Below are positions 7,967 through 17,441 of a stretch of DNA of 64,000 bases, in pieces. The position numbers were made by a program, and so were the translations under genes. Position 1 is the first letter of the stretch. Every line of letters starts with the position of its first letter. The notes below the pieces were generated by a model that was not told where the DNA came from, searched no databases, and saw only the letters and a program-made list of their open reading frames with translations. This DNA comes from Streptomyces sp. NBC_01750 (GTDB taxonomy: Bacteria > Actinomycetota > Actinomycetes > Streptomycetales > Streptomycetaceae): contig NZ_CP109137.1 of NCBI RefSeq assembly GCF_035918095.1, forward strand, positions 6,388,001 to 6,452,000. Direction: 5' to 3'.

Positions 7967-8917
7967 ATGGCCGTCGTCACGATGCGGGAGCTGCTGGAAA
8001 GCGGCGTCCACTTCGGTCACCAGACCCGTCGTTGGAACCCGAAGATGAAGCGATTCATCTTCACGGAGCGCAACGGCATCTACATCATCGACCTGCTCCA
8101 GTCGCTGTCGTACATCGACCGCGCCTACGAGTTCGTCAAGGAGACCGTCGCCCACGGCGGCTCCATCATGTTCGTCGGCACCAAGAAGCAGGCCCAGGAG
8201 GCCATCGCCGAGCAGGCGACGCGCGTTGGTATGCCGTACGTCAACCAGCGTTGGCTGGGCGGCATGCTCACCAACTTCTCCACCGTCTACAAGCGCCTTC
8301 AGCGTCTGAAGGAGCTCGAGCAGATCGACTTCGAGGATGTGGCCGCGTCCGGCCTCACCAAGAAGGAGCTCCTGGTCCTCTCCCGCGAGAAGGCCAAGCT
8401 GGAGAAGACCCTCGGTGGTATCCGCGAGATGTCCAAGGTGCCCAGCGCCGTCTGGATCGTGGACACCAAGAAGGAGCACATCGCCGTCGGTGAGGCGCGC
8501 AAGCTCAAGATTCCGGTCGTCGCGATCCTCGACACCAACTGCGACCCCGACGAGGTCGACTACAAGATCCCGGGCAACGACGACGCGATCCGCTCCGTCA
8601 CCCTGCTCACCCGCGTGATCGCCGACGCCGTCGCTGAGGGCCTCATCGCCCGTTCCGGCGTCGCCACCGGTGACTCCAAGCCGGGCGAGAAGGCCGCCGG
8701 CGAGCCCCTCGCCGAGTGGGAGCGCGACCTTCTCGAGGGCGAGAAGAAGGCGGACTCCGACGAGGCTGCCGAGGCTCCGGCGGCTGCCGAGGCCGAGGCC
8801 GCTGCTGAGGCCCCTGCCGCCGAGGCCGCTGCTGAGGCTCCGGCCGCCGCCGAGGCCGAGGCTGCTGCTGAGGCCCCTGCCGCCGAGGCCCCGGCCGCGG
8901 ACGCCGAGCAGGCCTGA
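7967..8917 (+). CDS. rpsB: 30S ribosomal protein S2
   Basis: 316 residues beginning [20 protein letters not shown], with [24 protein letters not shown] and [13 protein letters not shown], all standard S2 signatures. The canonical domain ends near residue 250. The rest is an Ala/Glu-rich low-complexity tail with a 21-residue duplication, longer than in most bacteria but usual in Streptomyces. S2 assembles late on the small-subunit head. The start ATG follows AAGGAGA at 7953-7959. It is followed by tsf after 106 bp, the conserved bacterial arrangement. Confidence 0.98.
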   Translation: MAVVTMRELLESGVHFGHQTRRWNPKMKRFIFTERNGIYIIDLLQSLSYIDRAYEFVKETVAHGGSIMFVGTKKQAQEAIAEQATRVGMPYVNQRWLGGMLTNFSTVYKRLQRLKELEQIDFEDVAASGLTKKELLVLSREKAKLEKTLGGIREMSKVPSAVWIVDTKKEHIAVGEARKLKIPVVAILDTNCDPDEVDYKIPGNDDAIRSVTLLTRVIADAVAEGLIARSGVATGDSKPGEKAAGEPLAEWERDLLEGEKKADSDEAAEAPAAAEAEAAAEAPAAEAAAEAPAAAEAEAAAEAPAAEAPAADAEQA

Positions 8918-9023
8918 CCTCACAGGTTCGGTAGTTGACGGCGGGGGACGGTGCCACACGCACCGGCCCCCGCCGCTCACCCGTAGATCTTCGACTTTCG
9001 ACTTTCGAGAGAGATTCAAGGAC

Positions 9024-9860
9024 ATGGCGAACTACACCGCCGCTGACGTCAAGAAGCTCCGCGAGCTCACCGGCGCCGGCATGATGGACTGCAAGAAGGC
9101 CCTGGACGAGGCCGACGGCAACGTCGACAAGGCCGTCGAGCTTCTCCGCGTCAAGGGCCAGAAGGGCGTCGCCAAGCGCGAGGGCCGCAACGCCGAGAAC
9201 GGCGCCGTCGTCTCCCTCATCTCCGAGGACAAGACCTCCGGCGTTCTGCTCGAGCTGAAGTGCGAGACGGACTTCGTCGCCAAGGGTGACAAGTTCCAGG
9301 CCGTCGCCAACACGCTCGCCGAGCACGTGGCGCAGACCTCCCCGGGCGACCTCGAGGCGCTGCTCGCCTCCGAGATCGAGGCCGGCAAGACCGTCCAGGC
9401 GTACGTCGACGAGGCCAACGCCAACCTTGGCGAGAAGATCGTCCTCGACCGCTTCGCGCAGTTCTCCGGCGGCTACGTGGGTGTGTACATGCACCGCACC
9501 ATGCCCGACCTCCCGCCGCAGGTCGGCGTCCTGGTCGAGCTGGACAAGGAAAACGCCGAGATCGCCAAGGACGTCGCGCAGCACATCGCCGCCTTCGCGC
9601 CGAAGTACCTCACCCGCGACGAGGTTCCGGCCGACGTCGTCGAGAACGAGCGCCGCGTCGCCGAGGCCACCTCGCGCGAGGAGGGCAAGCCCGAGGCCGC
9701 CCTTCCGAAGATCGTCGAGGGTCGCGTCAACGGTTTCTTCAAGGAGGTCACCCTCCTCGACCAGCCGTTCGCCAAGGACAACAAGAAGTCCGTCCAGAAG
9801 GTTCTGGACGAGGCCGGTGTCACGCTGAAGCGCTTCTCGCGCATCCGCGTCGGCGCCTGA
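9024..9860 (+). CDS. tsf: Translation elongation factor Ts
   Basis: 278 residues beginning [20 protein letters not shown]. The N-terminal UBA-like domain includes the EF-Ts signature [16 protein letters not shown], followed by core lines such as [19 protein letters not shown]-Ts recycles EF-Tu by catalysing GDP/GTP exchange in the cytoplasm. The frame is open far upstream, but the ATG at 9024 gives the conserved start, preceded by GAGAGAGATTCAAGGAC. The 106-bp rpsB-tsf gap contains the direct repeat TTCGACTTTCGACTTTCGA just before the ribosome site. Confidence 0.98.
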   Translation: MANYTAADVKKLRELTGAGMMDCKKALDEADGNVDKAVELLRVKGQKGVAKREGRNAENGAVVSLISEDKTSGVLLELKCETDFVAKGDKFQAVANTLAEHVAQTSPGDLEALLASEIEAGKTVQAYVDEANANLGEKIVLDRFAQFSGGYVGVYMHRTMPDLPPQVGVLVELDKENAEIAKDVAQHIAAFAPKYLTRDEVPADVVENERRVAEATSREEGKPEAALPKIVEGRVNGFFKEVTLLDQPFAKDNKKSVQKVLDEAGVTLKRFSRIRVGA

Positions 9861-9948
9861 GCCGTACGCGATCGACCCGGGAGCCCGCTAGGGTTTCCCA
9901 CGCAGTCATCGGCCGCGTAGGCGCCGGACGACCGCAGATCTGACGAGG

Positions 9949-9992
9949 AGGCCATTGCCGACAGGGACACCAGCACCCACCGGCAATGGCCT
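9949..9992 (+). terminator. 12-bp inverted repeat in the tsf-pyrH spacer
   Basis: AGGCCATTGCCG (9949-9960) is perfectly complementary to CGGCAATGGCCT (9981-9992) with a 20-nt loop, and is followed by TCTTCG. It can act as a terminator after tsf or as a leader structure in front of pyrH, whose start is 28 bp downstream. I cannot decide between these from sequence. Confidence 0.6.
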
Positions 9993-10019
9993 TCTTCGTA
10001 TGTGCACGAGGAGATCTCC

Positions 10020-10805
10020 ATGAACAAGGGCTCGGACGCCAACCAGGCTGCCGACGACAAGAGCGACGACCTGTACGGCAAGAAGATCGGACGCTTCATG
10101 CTGAAGCTGTCCGGTGAGGCATTTGCCGGCGGCGGAGCGCTCGGCGTCGACCCCGACGTCGTACACGCCATGGCGCGCGAGATCGCGGCGGTCGTCCGTG
10201 ACGGCGCGGAGATCGCGGTCGTCATCGGCGGCGGTAACTTCTTCCGTGGGGCCGAGCTCCAGCAGCGGGGCATGGACCGGGCCCGTTCCGACTACATGGG
10301 CATGCTCGGTACGGTGATGAACTGCCTCGCTCTCCAGGACTTCCTGGAGAAGGAGGGCATCGACTCGCGCGTCCAGACCGCCATCACCATGGGCCAGGTC
10401 GCGGAGCCCTACATCCCGCTGCGCGCCGTGCGCCACCTGGAGAAGGGCCGCGTCGTCATCTTCGGCGCCGGTATGGGCATGCCGTACTTCTCCACCGACA
10501 CCACTGCCGCCCAGCGAGCCCTGGAGATCGACGCCGAGGCCCTGCTGATGGGCAAGAACGGCGTCGACGGGGTCTACGACTCGGACCCCAAGACCAACCC
10601 CGACGCGGTGAAGTTCGACGCGCTGGAGTACGGCGAGGTGCTCTCCCGCAACCTCAAGGTCGCCGACGCCACCGCCATCACACTCTGCCGCGACAACAAC
10701 CTCCCGATCCTCGTCTTCGAACTGCTCACCGAAGGCAATATCGCTCGCGCCGTCAAGGGTGAGAAGATCGGCACACTCGTGAGCGACCAGGGCACCCGCG
10801 CCTGA
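10020..10805 (+). CDS. pyrH: UMP kinase
   Basis: 261 residues. The amino-acid-kinase fold is shown by [14 protein letters not shown] near residue 25, [15 protein letters not shown], the UMP-binding region [13 protein letters not shown], and [20 protein letters not shown]. Hexameric PyrH phosphorylates UMP to UDP and supplies pyrimidine nucleotides. The ATG at 10020 is chosen because GAGGAGA lies 6 bp upstream; an in-frame GTG at 10002 would add six residues without a ribosome site. The position between tsf and frr is conserved across bacteria. Confidence 0.97.
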   Translation: MNKGSDANQAADDKSDDLYGKKIGRFMLKLSGEAFAGGGALGVDPDVVHAMAREIAAVVRDGAEIAVVIGGGNFFRGAELQQRGMDRARSDYMGMLGTVMNCLALQDFLEKEGIDSRVQTAITMGQVAEPYIPLRAVRHLEKGRVVIFGAGMGMPYFSTDTTAAQRALEIDAEALLMGKNGVDGVYDSDPKTNPDAVKFDALEYGEVLSRNLKVADATAITLCRDNNLPILVFELLTEGNIARAVKGEKIGTLVSDQGTRA

Positions 10806-10929
10806 CTCGGGGGAGTCCCTCGAGGGATGGACAAAGCCCTGCCGGTCGGACACCGTGCAGGGGAACGCGACGCAGGTTCCGCCGGCCCTGTTGCACGCCG
10901 GGCCTACTCAAGACACGCAGGAGCAAGTG

Positions 10930-11487
10930 GTGATCGAAGAGACCCTCCTCGAGGCCGAGGAGAAGATGGAGAAGGCCGTCCTGGTCGCCAAGGATGACTT
11001 CGCCGCGATCCGCACCGGACGTGCGCACCCGGCGATGTTCAACAAGATCGTGGCGGACTACTACGGTGCGCTGACCCCGATCAACCAGCTGGCGTCGTTC
11101 TCGGTTCCCGAGGCGCGGATGGCCGTGGTGACCCCGTTCGACAAGACCGCGCTGCGCAATATCGAGCAGGCGATCCGCGACTCCGACCTCGGCGTCAACC
11201 CGAGCAACGACGGCAATATCATCCGGGTGGTGTTCCCGGAGCTCACGCAGGACCGCCGCAAGGAGTACATCAAGGTCGCCAAGACCAAGGCCGAGGACTC
11301 CAAGATCTCGATCCGCTCCGTCCGCCGCAAGGCAAAGGAGACGATCGACAAGCTGATCAAGGACGGCGAGGTCGGCGAGGACGAGGGCCGCCGCGCGGAG
11401 AAGGAGCTCGACGACACCACCGCGAAGTACGTGGCGCAGGTGGACGAGCTGCTCAAGCACAAGGAAGCCGAGCTGCTCGAGGTCTGA
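10930..11487 (+). CDS. frr: Ribosome recycling factor
   Basis: 185 residues, the normal length, from GTG at 10930 with AGGAG ten bases upstream. Signatures are [31 protein letters not shown] and [17 protein letters not shown] splits post-termination ribosomes together with EF-G. The open frame extends upstream to 10855, but that extension is not RRF-like. Its TGA overlaps the cdsA ATG (TGATG), indicating coupling. A 12-bp palindrome TCCCTCGAGGGA (10816-10827) lies in the pyrH-frr gap. Confidence 0.98.
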   Translation: MIEETLLEAEEKMEKAVLVAKDDFAAIRTGRAHPAMFNKIVADYYGALTPINQLASFSVPEARMAVVTPFDKTALRNIEQAIRDSDLGVNPSNDGNIIRVVFPELTQDRRKEYIKVAKTKAEDSKISIRSVRRKAKETIDKLIKDGEVGEDEGRRAEKELDDTTAKYVAQVDELLKHKEAELLEV

Positions 11488-12590
11488 TGAACGACTCTTC
11501 CTGGGGGGCCCCGCCGAGAGCCGGTTACTGGGGGCCGCCCGACCAGGGGCCTGCCCCGGCGGGTCCTGCATACGATGAGCATGACGCACAGCAGACTCGG
11601 CCCATGCCCATCGTGCCGGACTTTCCCGACGCAGGTAGAGACGCCGAAGACGGCGACGACCGCAATGACCGCGACCTCGGGGCTGCTCGGCGGAGTGGCT
11701 CCCCGTCCCGTGATGAGATTCCGCAGGAGCCCATGCCCACCCCGCCGCCGGCGGCCCCCGAGCCGCCGCAGAAGAAGCGGGCCGGCCGTGATCTACGGGC
11801 GGCCATAGGAGTAGGCGTCGGGCTCGGCGCGGTGATCGTCGCGTCACTCTTCATCGTCAAGGCTGTGTTCGTCGGCGTGATAGCGGTCGCCGTCGTGGTC
11901 GGACTGTGGGAACTGACGTCGCGGCTCGAGGAGCGCAAGCAGATCAAGGCACCGCTGGTGCCCCTCGGGGTCGGCGGCGCGGCCATGATCGTGGCCGGCT
12001 ATGTGCGCGGCGCGGAGGGCGCATGGGTCGCCATGGCCCTCACGGCACTCGCGGTGCTGGTCTGGCGGATGACCGAGCCGCCCGAGGGCTATCTGAAAGA
12101 CGTCACGGCAGGCGTCTTCGCCGCGTTCTACGTGCCCTTCCTGGCGACGTTCGTCGCGATGATGCTCGCCGCGGACGACGGGCCGCAGCGGGTGCTCACC
12201 TTCCTGGTGCTGACGGTGGTCAGCGACACGGGGGCGTACGCCGTCGGCTGGCGCTTCGGCAAGCACAAGCTCGCGCCGCGCATCAGCCCAGGGAAGACCC
12301 GCGAAGGCCTGCTCGGCGCGGTGGCCTTCGCCATGGCGGCGGGCGCGCTGCTCATGGAGTTCGTGATCGACGACGGCGCCTGGTGGCAGGGGTTGCTGCT
12401 GGGCTTCGCGGTCGCGGCCAGCGCCACGCTCGGTGACCTGGGCGAGTCGATGATCAAGCGAGACCTGGGCATCAAGGACATGGGCACGCTGCTGCCGGGC
12501 CACGGCGGCATCATGGACCGACTGGACTCGCTGCTGCCGACGGCCCCGGTCGTCTGGCTGCTCATGGTGATCTTTGTAGGAAGCGGCTGA
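11487..12590 (+). CDS. cdsA: Phosphatidate cytidylyltransferase
   Basis: 367 residues. The first ~100 are hydrophilic, Pro-rich and disordered (an actinobacterial extension). They are followed by about eight transmembrane segments and the CDP-DAG synthase signature near residues 318-345 (SMIKRDLGIKDMG, then PGHGGIMDRLDS). The enzyme makes CDP-diacylglycerol from phosphatidic acid and CTP in the membrane, the precursor for phosphatidylinositol, phosphatidylethanolamine and cardiolipin. It is translationally coupled to frr by one-base overlap. Confidence 0.96.
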   Translation: MNDSSWGAPPRAGYWGPPDQGPAPAGPAYDEHDAQQTRPMPIVPDFPDAGRDAEDGDDRNDRDLGAARRSGSPSRDEIPQEPMPTPPPAAPEPPQKKRAGRDLRAAIGVGVGLGAVIVASLFIVKAVFVGVIAVAVVVGLWELTSRLEERKQIKAPLVPLGVGGAAMIVAGYVRGAEGAWVAMALTALAVLVWRMTEPPEGYLKDVTAGVFAAFYVPFLATFVAMMLAADDGPQRVLTFLVLTVVSDTGAYAVGWRFGKHKLAPRISPGKTREGLLGAVAFAMAAGALLMEFVIDDGAWWQGLLLGFAVAASATLGDLGESMIKRDLGIKDMGTLLPGHGGIMDRLDSLLPTAPVVWLLMVIFVGSG

Positions 12591-12741
12591 CCTGCGCGTT
12601 CGTATGTGAGGCGTTGTTGAGGGGTTCGTTGTCCACAGGGCGGCGGGCCCCTCTTCGTATCTCTGCGACACTGACGGACGCGCGCCCGGTGCACGACGAT
12701 CGGTGCTGTGCCCGTGCCCTCAGCCTGCGACGGTTTCCCGT

Positions 12742-13080
12742 TCACAGCACTCCGAGGTCGGTGTCAGGCCGGCAGTACGGGCACGCCGTGATGCCGTCTG
12801 TAAGCGCGCGGAGTGCCTGCTCGCGGGTCAGCTGCTTCGTGGGGTTGCCGGCCATGCGGCAGTCGCTGGTGTGTACCGCGTCCGGGGTGGGTTTGTCGCC
12901 TGCTCGCAGCATCGACAGCTTCCACTCCGGCTCGGGCGGCGGCAGTGTGCGTGCCGTACGGGCGGCGGCTGCCTCCTGGTGCTCCAGCTCCGCGATGGAT
13001 TCGTCAGTGCGGCGCAGCTGCCATGCGAGCCACTGGCGGACGCTGCGCAGGCGCTCCAGGCGAGGCACTTCTTCGGACAC
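12742..13080 (-). CDS. DUF6233-like hypothetical protein
   Basis: 112 residues. The N-terminal half is an amphipathic helical stretch (RLRSVRQWLAWQLRRTDESIAELEHQ) and the C-terminal half contains VHTSDCRMAG and ITACPYCRPDTDLGVL. The spaced cysteines suggest a small metal site. The pattern resembles the Streptomyces DUF6233 group, whose function is unknown. It is convergent with cdsA (152-bp gap) and divergent from rlmN. An alternative start cannot be excluded. The protein is plausible but rests on family resemblance and codon pattern alone. Confidence 0.65.
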   Translation of the reverse strand: MSEEVPRLERLRSVRQWLAWQLRRTDESIAELEHQEAAAARTARTLPPPEPEWKLSMLRAGDKPTPDAVHTSDCRMAGNPTKQLTREQALRALTDGITACPYCRPDTDLGVL

Positions 13081-13340
13081 GTGTTCGAGTCTAGGCCCCC
13101 GGAGCTCCGGTTCGGCAGGGAGGCCGCAGCGGGGGAGAGGTTCGCCATCCCGCGTCGGCGGCTCCAGCGGTATCGCTCGCGCTTCCCTTTGGCTTGCTGG
13201 CCAGCCAGAACGCGCCCCGGGCTGGGCCGTCTGTGGGCCGTCCGAGGGTGCCCGGCAGTGACCGGCAACGACCGTCAGTGCCCACCCCGGGCGTCAACGG
13301 CCGCAGGTCACGAGATTCGGTCTGCGACACTGATAGGACC

Positions 13341-14447
13341 ATGCCCAAGCCCGGAGAACTTACTTTCGTCGCGCCCCGCGGAGCCAAGAAGCCCCCGCGG
13401 CATCTCGCCGACCTCACGCCCGCCGAGCGCAAGGACGCCGTCGCCGCGATCGGCGAGAAGCCGTTCCGCGCCAGGCAGCTCTCGCAGCACTACTTCGCGC
13501 GGTACGCCCACGACCCGGCCGAGTGGACCGACATCCCCGCCGCCGCGCGCGAGAAGCTCGCCTCGGAGCTGCTGCCCGACCTGATGTCCGTCGTGCGGCA
13601 TATCTCGTGCGACGACGACACCACCCGCAAGACCCTGTGGAGGCTGCACGACGGCACGCTCGTCGAGTCCGTGCTGATGCGCTACCCGGACCGGGTGACG
13701 ATGTGCATCTCGTCGCAGGCCGGCTGCGGGATGAACTGCCCCTTCTGCGCGACCGGTCAAGCCGGTCTCGACCGGAATCTGTCGACCGCCGAGATCGTGC
13801 ACCAGATCGTCGACGGCATGCGCGCCCTGCGCGACGGCGAGGTGCCCGGCGGACCGGCACGGCTTTCCAACATCGTCTTCATGGGGATGGGAGAGCCGCT
13901 CGCCAACTACAAGCGGGTCGTCGGCTCCGTCCGCCGCCTCACCGACCCCGAGCCGGACGGCCTCGGTCTCTCGCAGCGCGGGATCACCGTCTCCACCGTC
14001 GGCCTGGTACCCGCGATGCATCGCTTCGCCGACGAGGGCTTCAAGTGCCGTCTCGCCGTCTCGCTGCACGCGCCGGACGACGAGCTGCGCGACACCCTGG
14101 TCCCGGTCAATACGCGCTGGAAGGTCCGGGAGGTGCTGGACGCCGCCTGGGAGTACGCGGAGAAGTCGGGCCGCCGGATCTCCATCGAGTACGCGCTCAT
14201 CCGCGATATCAACGACCAGGCGTGGCGGGGTGATCTGCTGGGCCGACTGCTCAAGGGCAAGCGGGTCCACGTGAATCTGATCCCGCTCAACCCGACGCCG
14301 GGATCGAAGTGGACGGCCTCGCGGCCCGAGGACGAGAAGGCCTTCGTGGAGGCCATCGCGGCGCACGGGGTGCCGGTCACCGTCCGCGACACCCGTGGTC
14401 AGGAGATCGACGGAGCGTGTGGGCAGCTGGCCGCTTCGGAGCGTTAG
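13341..14447 (+). CDS. rlmN: Dual-specificity RNA methyltransferase RlmN
   Basis: 368 residues. The radical-SAM cluster motif CGMNCPFC gives Cys129, Cys133 and Cys136, with the later essential Cys near residue 360 (DGACGQLA). Other signatures are [22 protein letters not shown] and [17 protein letters not shown]. RlmN methylates C2 of A2503 in 23S rRNA and A37 in some tRNAs. The ATG at 13341 gives the expected N terminus; the open frame upstream is not conserved-looking. It sits between the cdsA block and the thiamine transporter and appears to be its own unit. Confidence 0.96.
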   Translation: MPKPGELTFVAPRGAKKPPRHLADLTPAERKDAVAAIGEKPFRARQLSQHYFARYAHDPAEWTDIPAAAREKLASELLPDLMSVVRHISCDDDTTRKTLWRLHDGTLVESVLMRYPDRVTMCISSQAGCGMNCPFCATGQAGLDRNLSTAEIVHQIVDGMRALRDGEVPGGPARLSNIVFMGMGEPLANYKRVVGSVRRLTDPEPDGLGLSQRGITVSTVGLVPAMHRFADEGFKCRLAVSLHAPDDELRDTLVPVNTRWKVREVLDAAWEYAEKSGRRISIEYALIRDINDQAWRGDLLGRLLKGKRVHVNLIPLNPTPGSKWTASRPEDEKAFVEAIAAHGVPVTVRDTRGQEIDGACGQLAASER

Positions 14448-14485
14448 CGTCCGTGTAACCTGGCTTGAAACATCTACATATTCCG

Positions 14486-14592
14486 ACAGGGGAGCGCCAC
14501 AGCGCTGAGAGTGCGACGCGGGCTTGGTACATCGAGCCCAGTGGTCGCAGACCCTCTGAACCTTGCCCAGGTCATTCTGGGTAGGAAGTTCG
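14486..14592 (+). ncRNA. TPP riboswitch (THI element)
   Basis: The conserved THI blocks are all visible: GGGGAGC at about 14489, the P2/J3-2 core GCTGAGAGTGCG (14504-14515), GCAGACCCTCTGAACCT (14547-14563), and GTCATTCTGGGTAGG at the 3' end (14571-14585), which pairs back to the start. The variable P3 helix (GGGCTTGG...) lies between. It should bind thiamine pyrophosphate and shut off the downstream thiBPQ importer. Confidence 0.95.
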
Positions 14593-14614
14593 GTCATTAC
14601 TCACAAGCTGTTGC

Positions 14615-14652
14615 GCCCTGCCCGGATTCCTTTCGAGGGAGCCGGGCAGGGC
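14615..14652 (+). terminator. Expression-platform hairpin of the TPP riboswitch
   Basis: GCCCTGCCCGG (14615-14625) pairs perfectly with CCGGGCAGGGC (14642-14652) around a 16-nt loop containing GAGGGAG. It lies between the aptamer and the thiB ribosome site (AGGAGG at 14676). It may be a Rho-independent-like terminator or a mutually exclusive structure; it has no U-tract, as is common in Streptomyces. Confidence 0.6.
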
Positions 14653-14688
14653 CGCGTCTCTTCCTGGTCAACCCCAGGAGGAATTTCA

Positions 14689-15786
14689 GTGAGCACCACC
14701 AAGAAGATCACGGTCACCGCGCTGGCCGCGGCGCTGGGCGTCACGACTCTCGCGGCCTGCGGCGGCGAGTCCAAGGACTCCTCGACCTCGGACGGCGCTT
14801 CGAAGCCGAAGACCGTGACGCTCGTCAGCCACGACTCGTTCGCCGCCTCCCCCTCCGTGCTGAAGGCGTTCACCAAGGAGACCGGTTACACGGTCAAGGT
14901 GCTCAAGAGCGGTGACGCGGGCGCGGCGCTCAACAAGGAGATCCTCACCAAGGGCTCCCCGCAGGGCGATGTCTTCTTCGGCGTCGACAACACCCTGCTC
15001 TCGCGCGCTCTCGACAACGGTCTGTTCACGCCGTACGAGGCAAAGGGCCTGAGCCAGGTGACCGACGAGGTGCAGCTGGACAAGGACAAGCACCGGGTCA
15101 CACCCGTCGACACCGGCGACATCTGCGTCAACTACGACAAGAAGTACTTCGCCGACAAGAAGCTGGCGCCGCCGCAGTCGTTCGACGACCTGGCCAAGCC
15201 CGCGTACAAGAACCTCCTGGTGACGGAGAACGTCGCGACCTCCTCGCCCGGCCTCGGCTTCCTCCTCGGCTCGGTCGGCAAGTACGGCGAGGACGGCTGG
15301 CAGGACTACTGGAAGAAGCTCAAGGAGAACGGCGTCAAGGTCGTCGACGGCTGGGAGCAGGCGTACAACGAGGAGTTCTCCGGCTCCGCCGGCGGCAAGA
15401 AGGCCAAGGCCGACCGACCGCTCGTCGTCTCGTACGCCTCCAGCCCGCCGGCCGAGGTGCTCTTCTCCGAGCCGCAGCCGGCCGAGGCACCCACCGGGGT
15501 CGCGACCGGAACCTGCTTCCGCCAGACCGAGTTCGCGGGTCTCCTCAAGGGCGCGAAGAACGAGGCGGGCGGCAAGGCGCTGCTGGACTTCCTGGTCTCC
15601 AAGAAGTTCCAGGAGGACATGCCGCTGAACATGTTCGTCAACCCCGTTGTCAAGGGCGCGAAGCTGCCCGAGGTGTTCACCAAGTTCGGCGCGGTGGCCG
15701 ACAAGCCCGAGACCGTCGCTCCCGACACGATTGCCAAGAATCGTGAGCAGTGGGTCCGGTCATGGTCCTCGCTCGTACTGAAGTAA
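14689..15786 (+). CDS. thiB: Thiamine ABC transporter substrate-binding lipoprotein
   Basis: 365 residues from GTG 14689, eight bases after AGGAGG. The signal peptide ends in lipobox LAAC, with lipidated Cys24. The mature part is a periplasmic-binding-protein type 2 fold with VTLVSHDSFAASPSVLKAF, typical of the thiamine/iron SBP subgroup. It captures thiamine or TPP outside the membrane for the ThiP/ThiQ importer. The upstream TPP riboswitch strongly supports the substrate assignment. Its 3' end overlaps thiP by about 25 bp. Confidence 0.95.
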   Translation: MSTTKKITVTALAAALGVTTLAACGGESKDSSTSDGASKPKTVTLVSHDSFAASPSVLKAFTKETGYTVKVLKSGDAGAALNKEILTKGSPQGDVFFGVDNTLLSRALDNGLFTPYEAKGLSQVTDEVQLDKDKHRVTPVDTGDICVNYDKKYFADKKLAPPQSFDDLAKPAYKNLLVTENVATSSPGLGFLLGSVGKYGEDGWQDYWKKLKENGVKVVDGWEQAYNEEFSGSAGGKKAKADRPLVVSYASSPPAEVLFSEPQPAEAPTGVATGTCFRQTEFAGLLKGAKNEAGGKALLDFLVSKKFQEDMPLNMFVNPVVKGAKLPEVFTKFGAVADKPETVAPDTIAKNREQWVRSWSSLVLK

Positions 15787-17441
15787 CGAAGTCGGTCCGC
15801 GGGAATGCGGCGCGGCTGGGGCTGATGGCCGGGCCCGTCGTGTTCTTCGCGGTCTTCTTCGCCTATCCGGTCGTCGCCATCGTCGGCCGGGGCCTCGAGA
15901 TCGACGGGGTCTGGCAGTTCGGGCGAATCGGTGAGGTGCTGAGTCGCCCCGACATTCTGCGGGTGCTGTGGTTCACCACTTGGCAGGCGCTCGCCTCCAC
16001 GGTGCTCACACTGCTGATAGCCCTGCCGGGCGCGTATGTCTTCGCCCGTTTCGACTTTCCCGCAAAGCGGCTGCTGCGGGCGGTGGTCACCGTCCCGTTC
16101 GTGCTGCCGACCGTCGTTGTCGGGACGGCCTTCCTGGCGTTGCTCGGGCGCGGCGGGCTGCTCGACGAGCTGTGGGGCGTGCGGCTGGACACCACGGTGT
16201 GGGCGATTCTGCTCGCGCACGTCTTCTTCAACTACGCGGTGGTCGTACGGACCGTGGGTGGTCTGTGGTCGCAGCTCGACCCGCGCCAGGAGGAGGCCGC
16301 CCGGGTGCTGGGCGCCGGGCGGTTCGCGGCCTGGCGGAGGGTGACGCTGCCGGCCCTCGGGCCCGCCGTGGCCGCCGCCGCGCTCATGGTCTTCCTCTTC
16401 ACCTTCACCTCCTTCGGCGTTGTACAGATCCTCGGCGGACCGACGTTCTCCACAGTCGAGGTCGAGATTTATCGACAAACGGCTCAGCTGCTGGATCTCT
16501 CCACCGCGGCCGTGCTGACGCTGGTGCAGTTCGCCGCGGTGGGCGCGGTGCTCGCCGTACACGCGTGGACGGTGCGACGGCGGGAGACCGCGCTGAAACT
16601 GGTGGACCCGGCACAGACCGCGCGGCGGCCGCGCGGCGCCGGGCAGTGGGCGCTGCTCGGCGGGGTGCTGGCCACGATTCTGCTGCTGGTCCTGGCGCCG
16701 CTCGGAGTGCTGGTCGAACGTTCCCTCGACGGGCCCGGCGGCTACGGCTTCGACTACTACCGGGCGCTGACCGCGCTGGACGCGAGCGGCGGAACCTTCC
16801 TCGTACCGCCGATCGACGCGGTGTGGAACTCCTTGCGGTACGCGCTGGTCGCGACCGTCATCGCGCTGGCCGTCGGCGGTCTCGCGGCGGCGGCGCTGAC
16901 CCGGAAGGCCGGCCGGCTGCTGCGCGGCTTCGACGCGCTGCTCATGCTGCCGCTCGGCGTCTCCGCCGTGACCGTCGGCTTCGGCTTCCTCATCACCCTC
17001 GACAAGCCGCCGCTGGATCTGCGGGCATCCTGGATTCTGGTGCCGCTCGCCCAGGCGCTGGTCGGCGTCCCCTTCGTCGTGCGGATGATGCTGCCGGTCC
17101 TGCGAGCGGTGGACGGGCGGCTGCGCGAGGCGGCGGCGGTGCTGGGCGCATCGCCGCTGCGGGTGTGGCGGGAGGTCGATTTGCCGCTGGTGCGGCGGGC
17201 GCTGCTCATCGCCGCCGGATTCGCCTTCGCCATCTCGCTCGGCGAGTTCGGTGCGACGGTCTTCATCGCACGGCCCGACAATCCGACGCTGCCGGTGGCC
17301 GTGGCGCGACTTCTCGGCCGGCCCGGCGAGCTCAACTACGGGCAGGCGATGGCGCTGAGCACCATCTTGATGGTGGTGTGCGCGGTGGCGCTGCTGGTAC
17401 TCGAACGAATCCGTACCGACCGATCGTCCGGGGAGTTCTGA
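15762..17441 (+). CDS. thiP: Thiamine ABC transporter permease, fused two-domain
   Basis: About 559 residues with some twelve transmembrane segments. Two copies of the binding-protein-dependent permease domain are fused, each with an EAA-type loop: EEAARVLGAGRFAAWRRVTLP in the first half and REAAAVLGASPLRVWREVDLP in the second. This single-chain arrangement is typical of ThiP. The ATG at 15762 was taken; a GTG at 15750 would add four residues, and neither has a strong ribosome site, consistent with coupling to thiB. The stop overlaps the thiQ ATG as TGATG. Confidence 0.93.
   Translation: MVLARTEVTKSVRGNAARLGLMAGPVVFFAVFFAYPVVAIVGRGLEIDGVWQFGRIGEVLSRPDILRVLWFTTWQALASTVLTLLIALPGAYVFARFDFPAKRLLRAVVTVPFVLPTVVVGTAFLALLGRGGLLDELWGVRLDTTVWAILLAHVFFNYAVVVRTVGGLWSQLDPRQEEAARVLGAGRFAAWRRVTLPALGPAVAAAALMVFLFTFTSFGVVQILGGPTFSTVEVEIYRQTAQLLDLSTAAVLTLVQFAAVGAVLAVHAWTVRRRETALKLVDPAQTARRPRGAGQWALLGGVLATILLLVLAPLGVLVERSLDGPGGYGFDYYRALTALDASGGTFLVPPIDAVWNSLRYALVATVIALAVGGLAAAALTRKAGRLLRGFDALLMLPLGVSAVTVGFGFLITLDKPPLDLRASWILVPLAQALVGVPFVVRMMLPVLRAVDGRLREAAAVLGASPLRVWREVDLPLVRRALLIAAGFAFAISLGEFGATVFIARPDNPTLPVAVARLLGRPGELNYGQAMALSTILMVVCAVALLVLERIRTDRSSGEF

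Noticed and set aside
12629..12637. TTGTCCACA, a perfect DnaA box, in the cdsA/DUF6233 gap
   Set aside because: A single 9-mer in convergent intergenic sequence has no other support, so I did not list it as a regulatory site.
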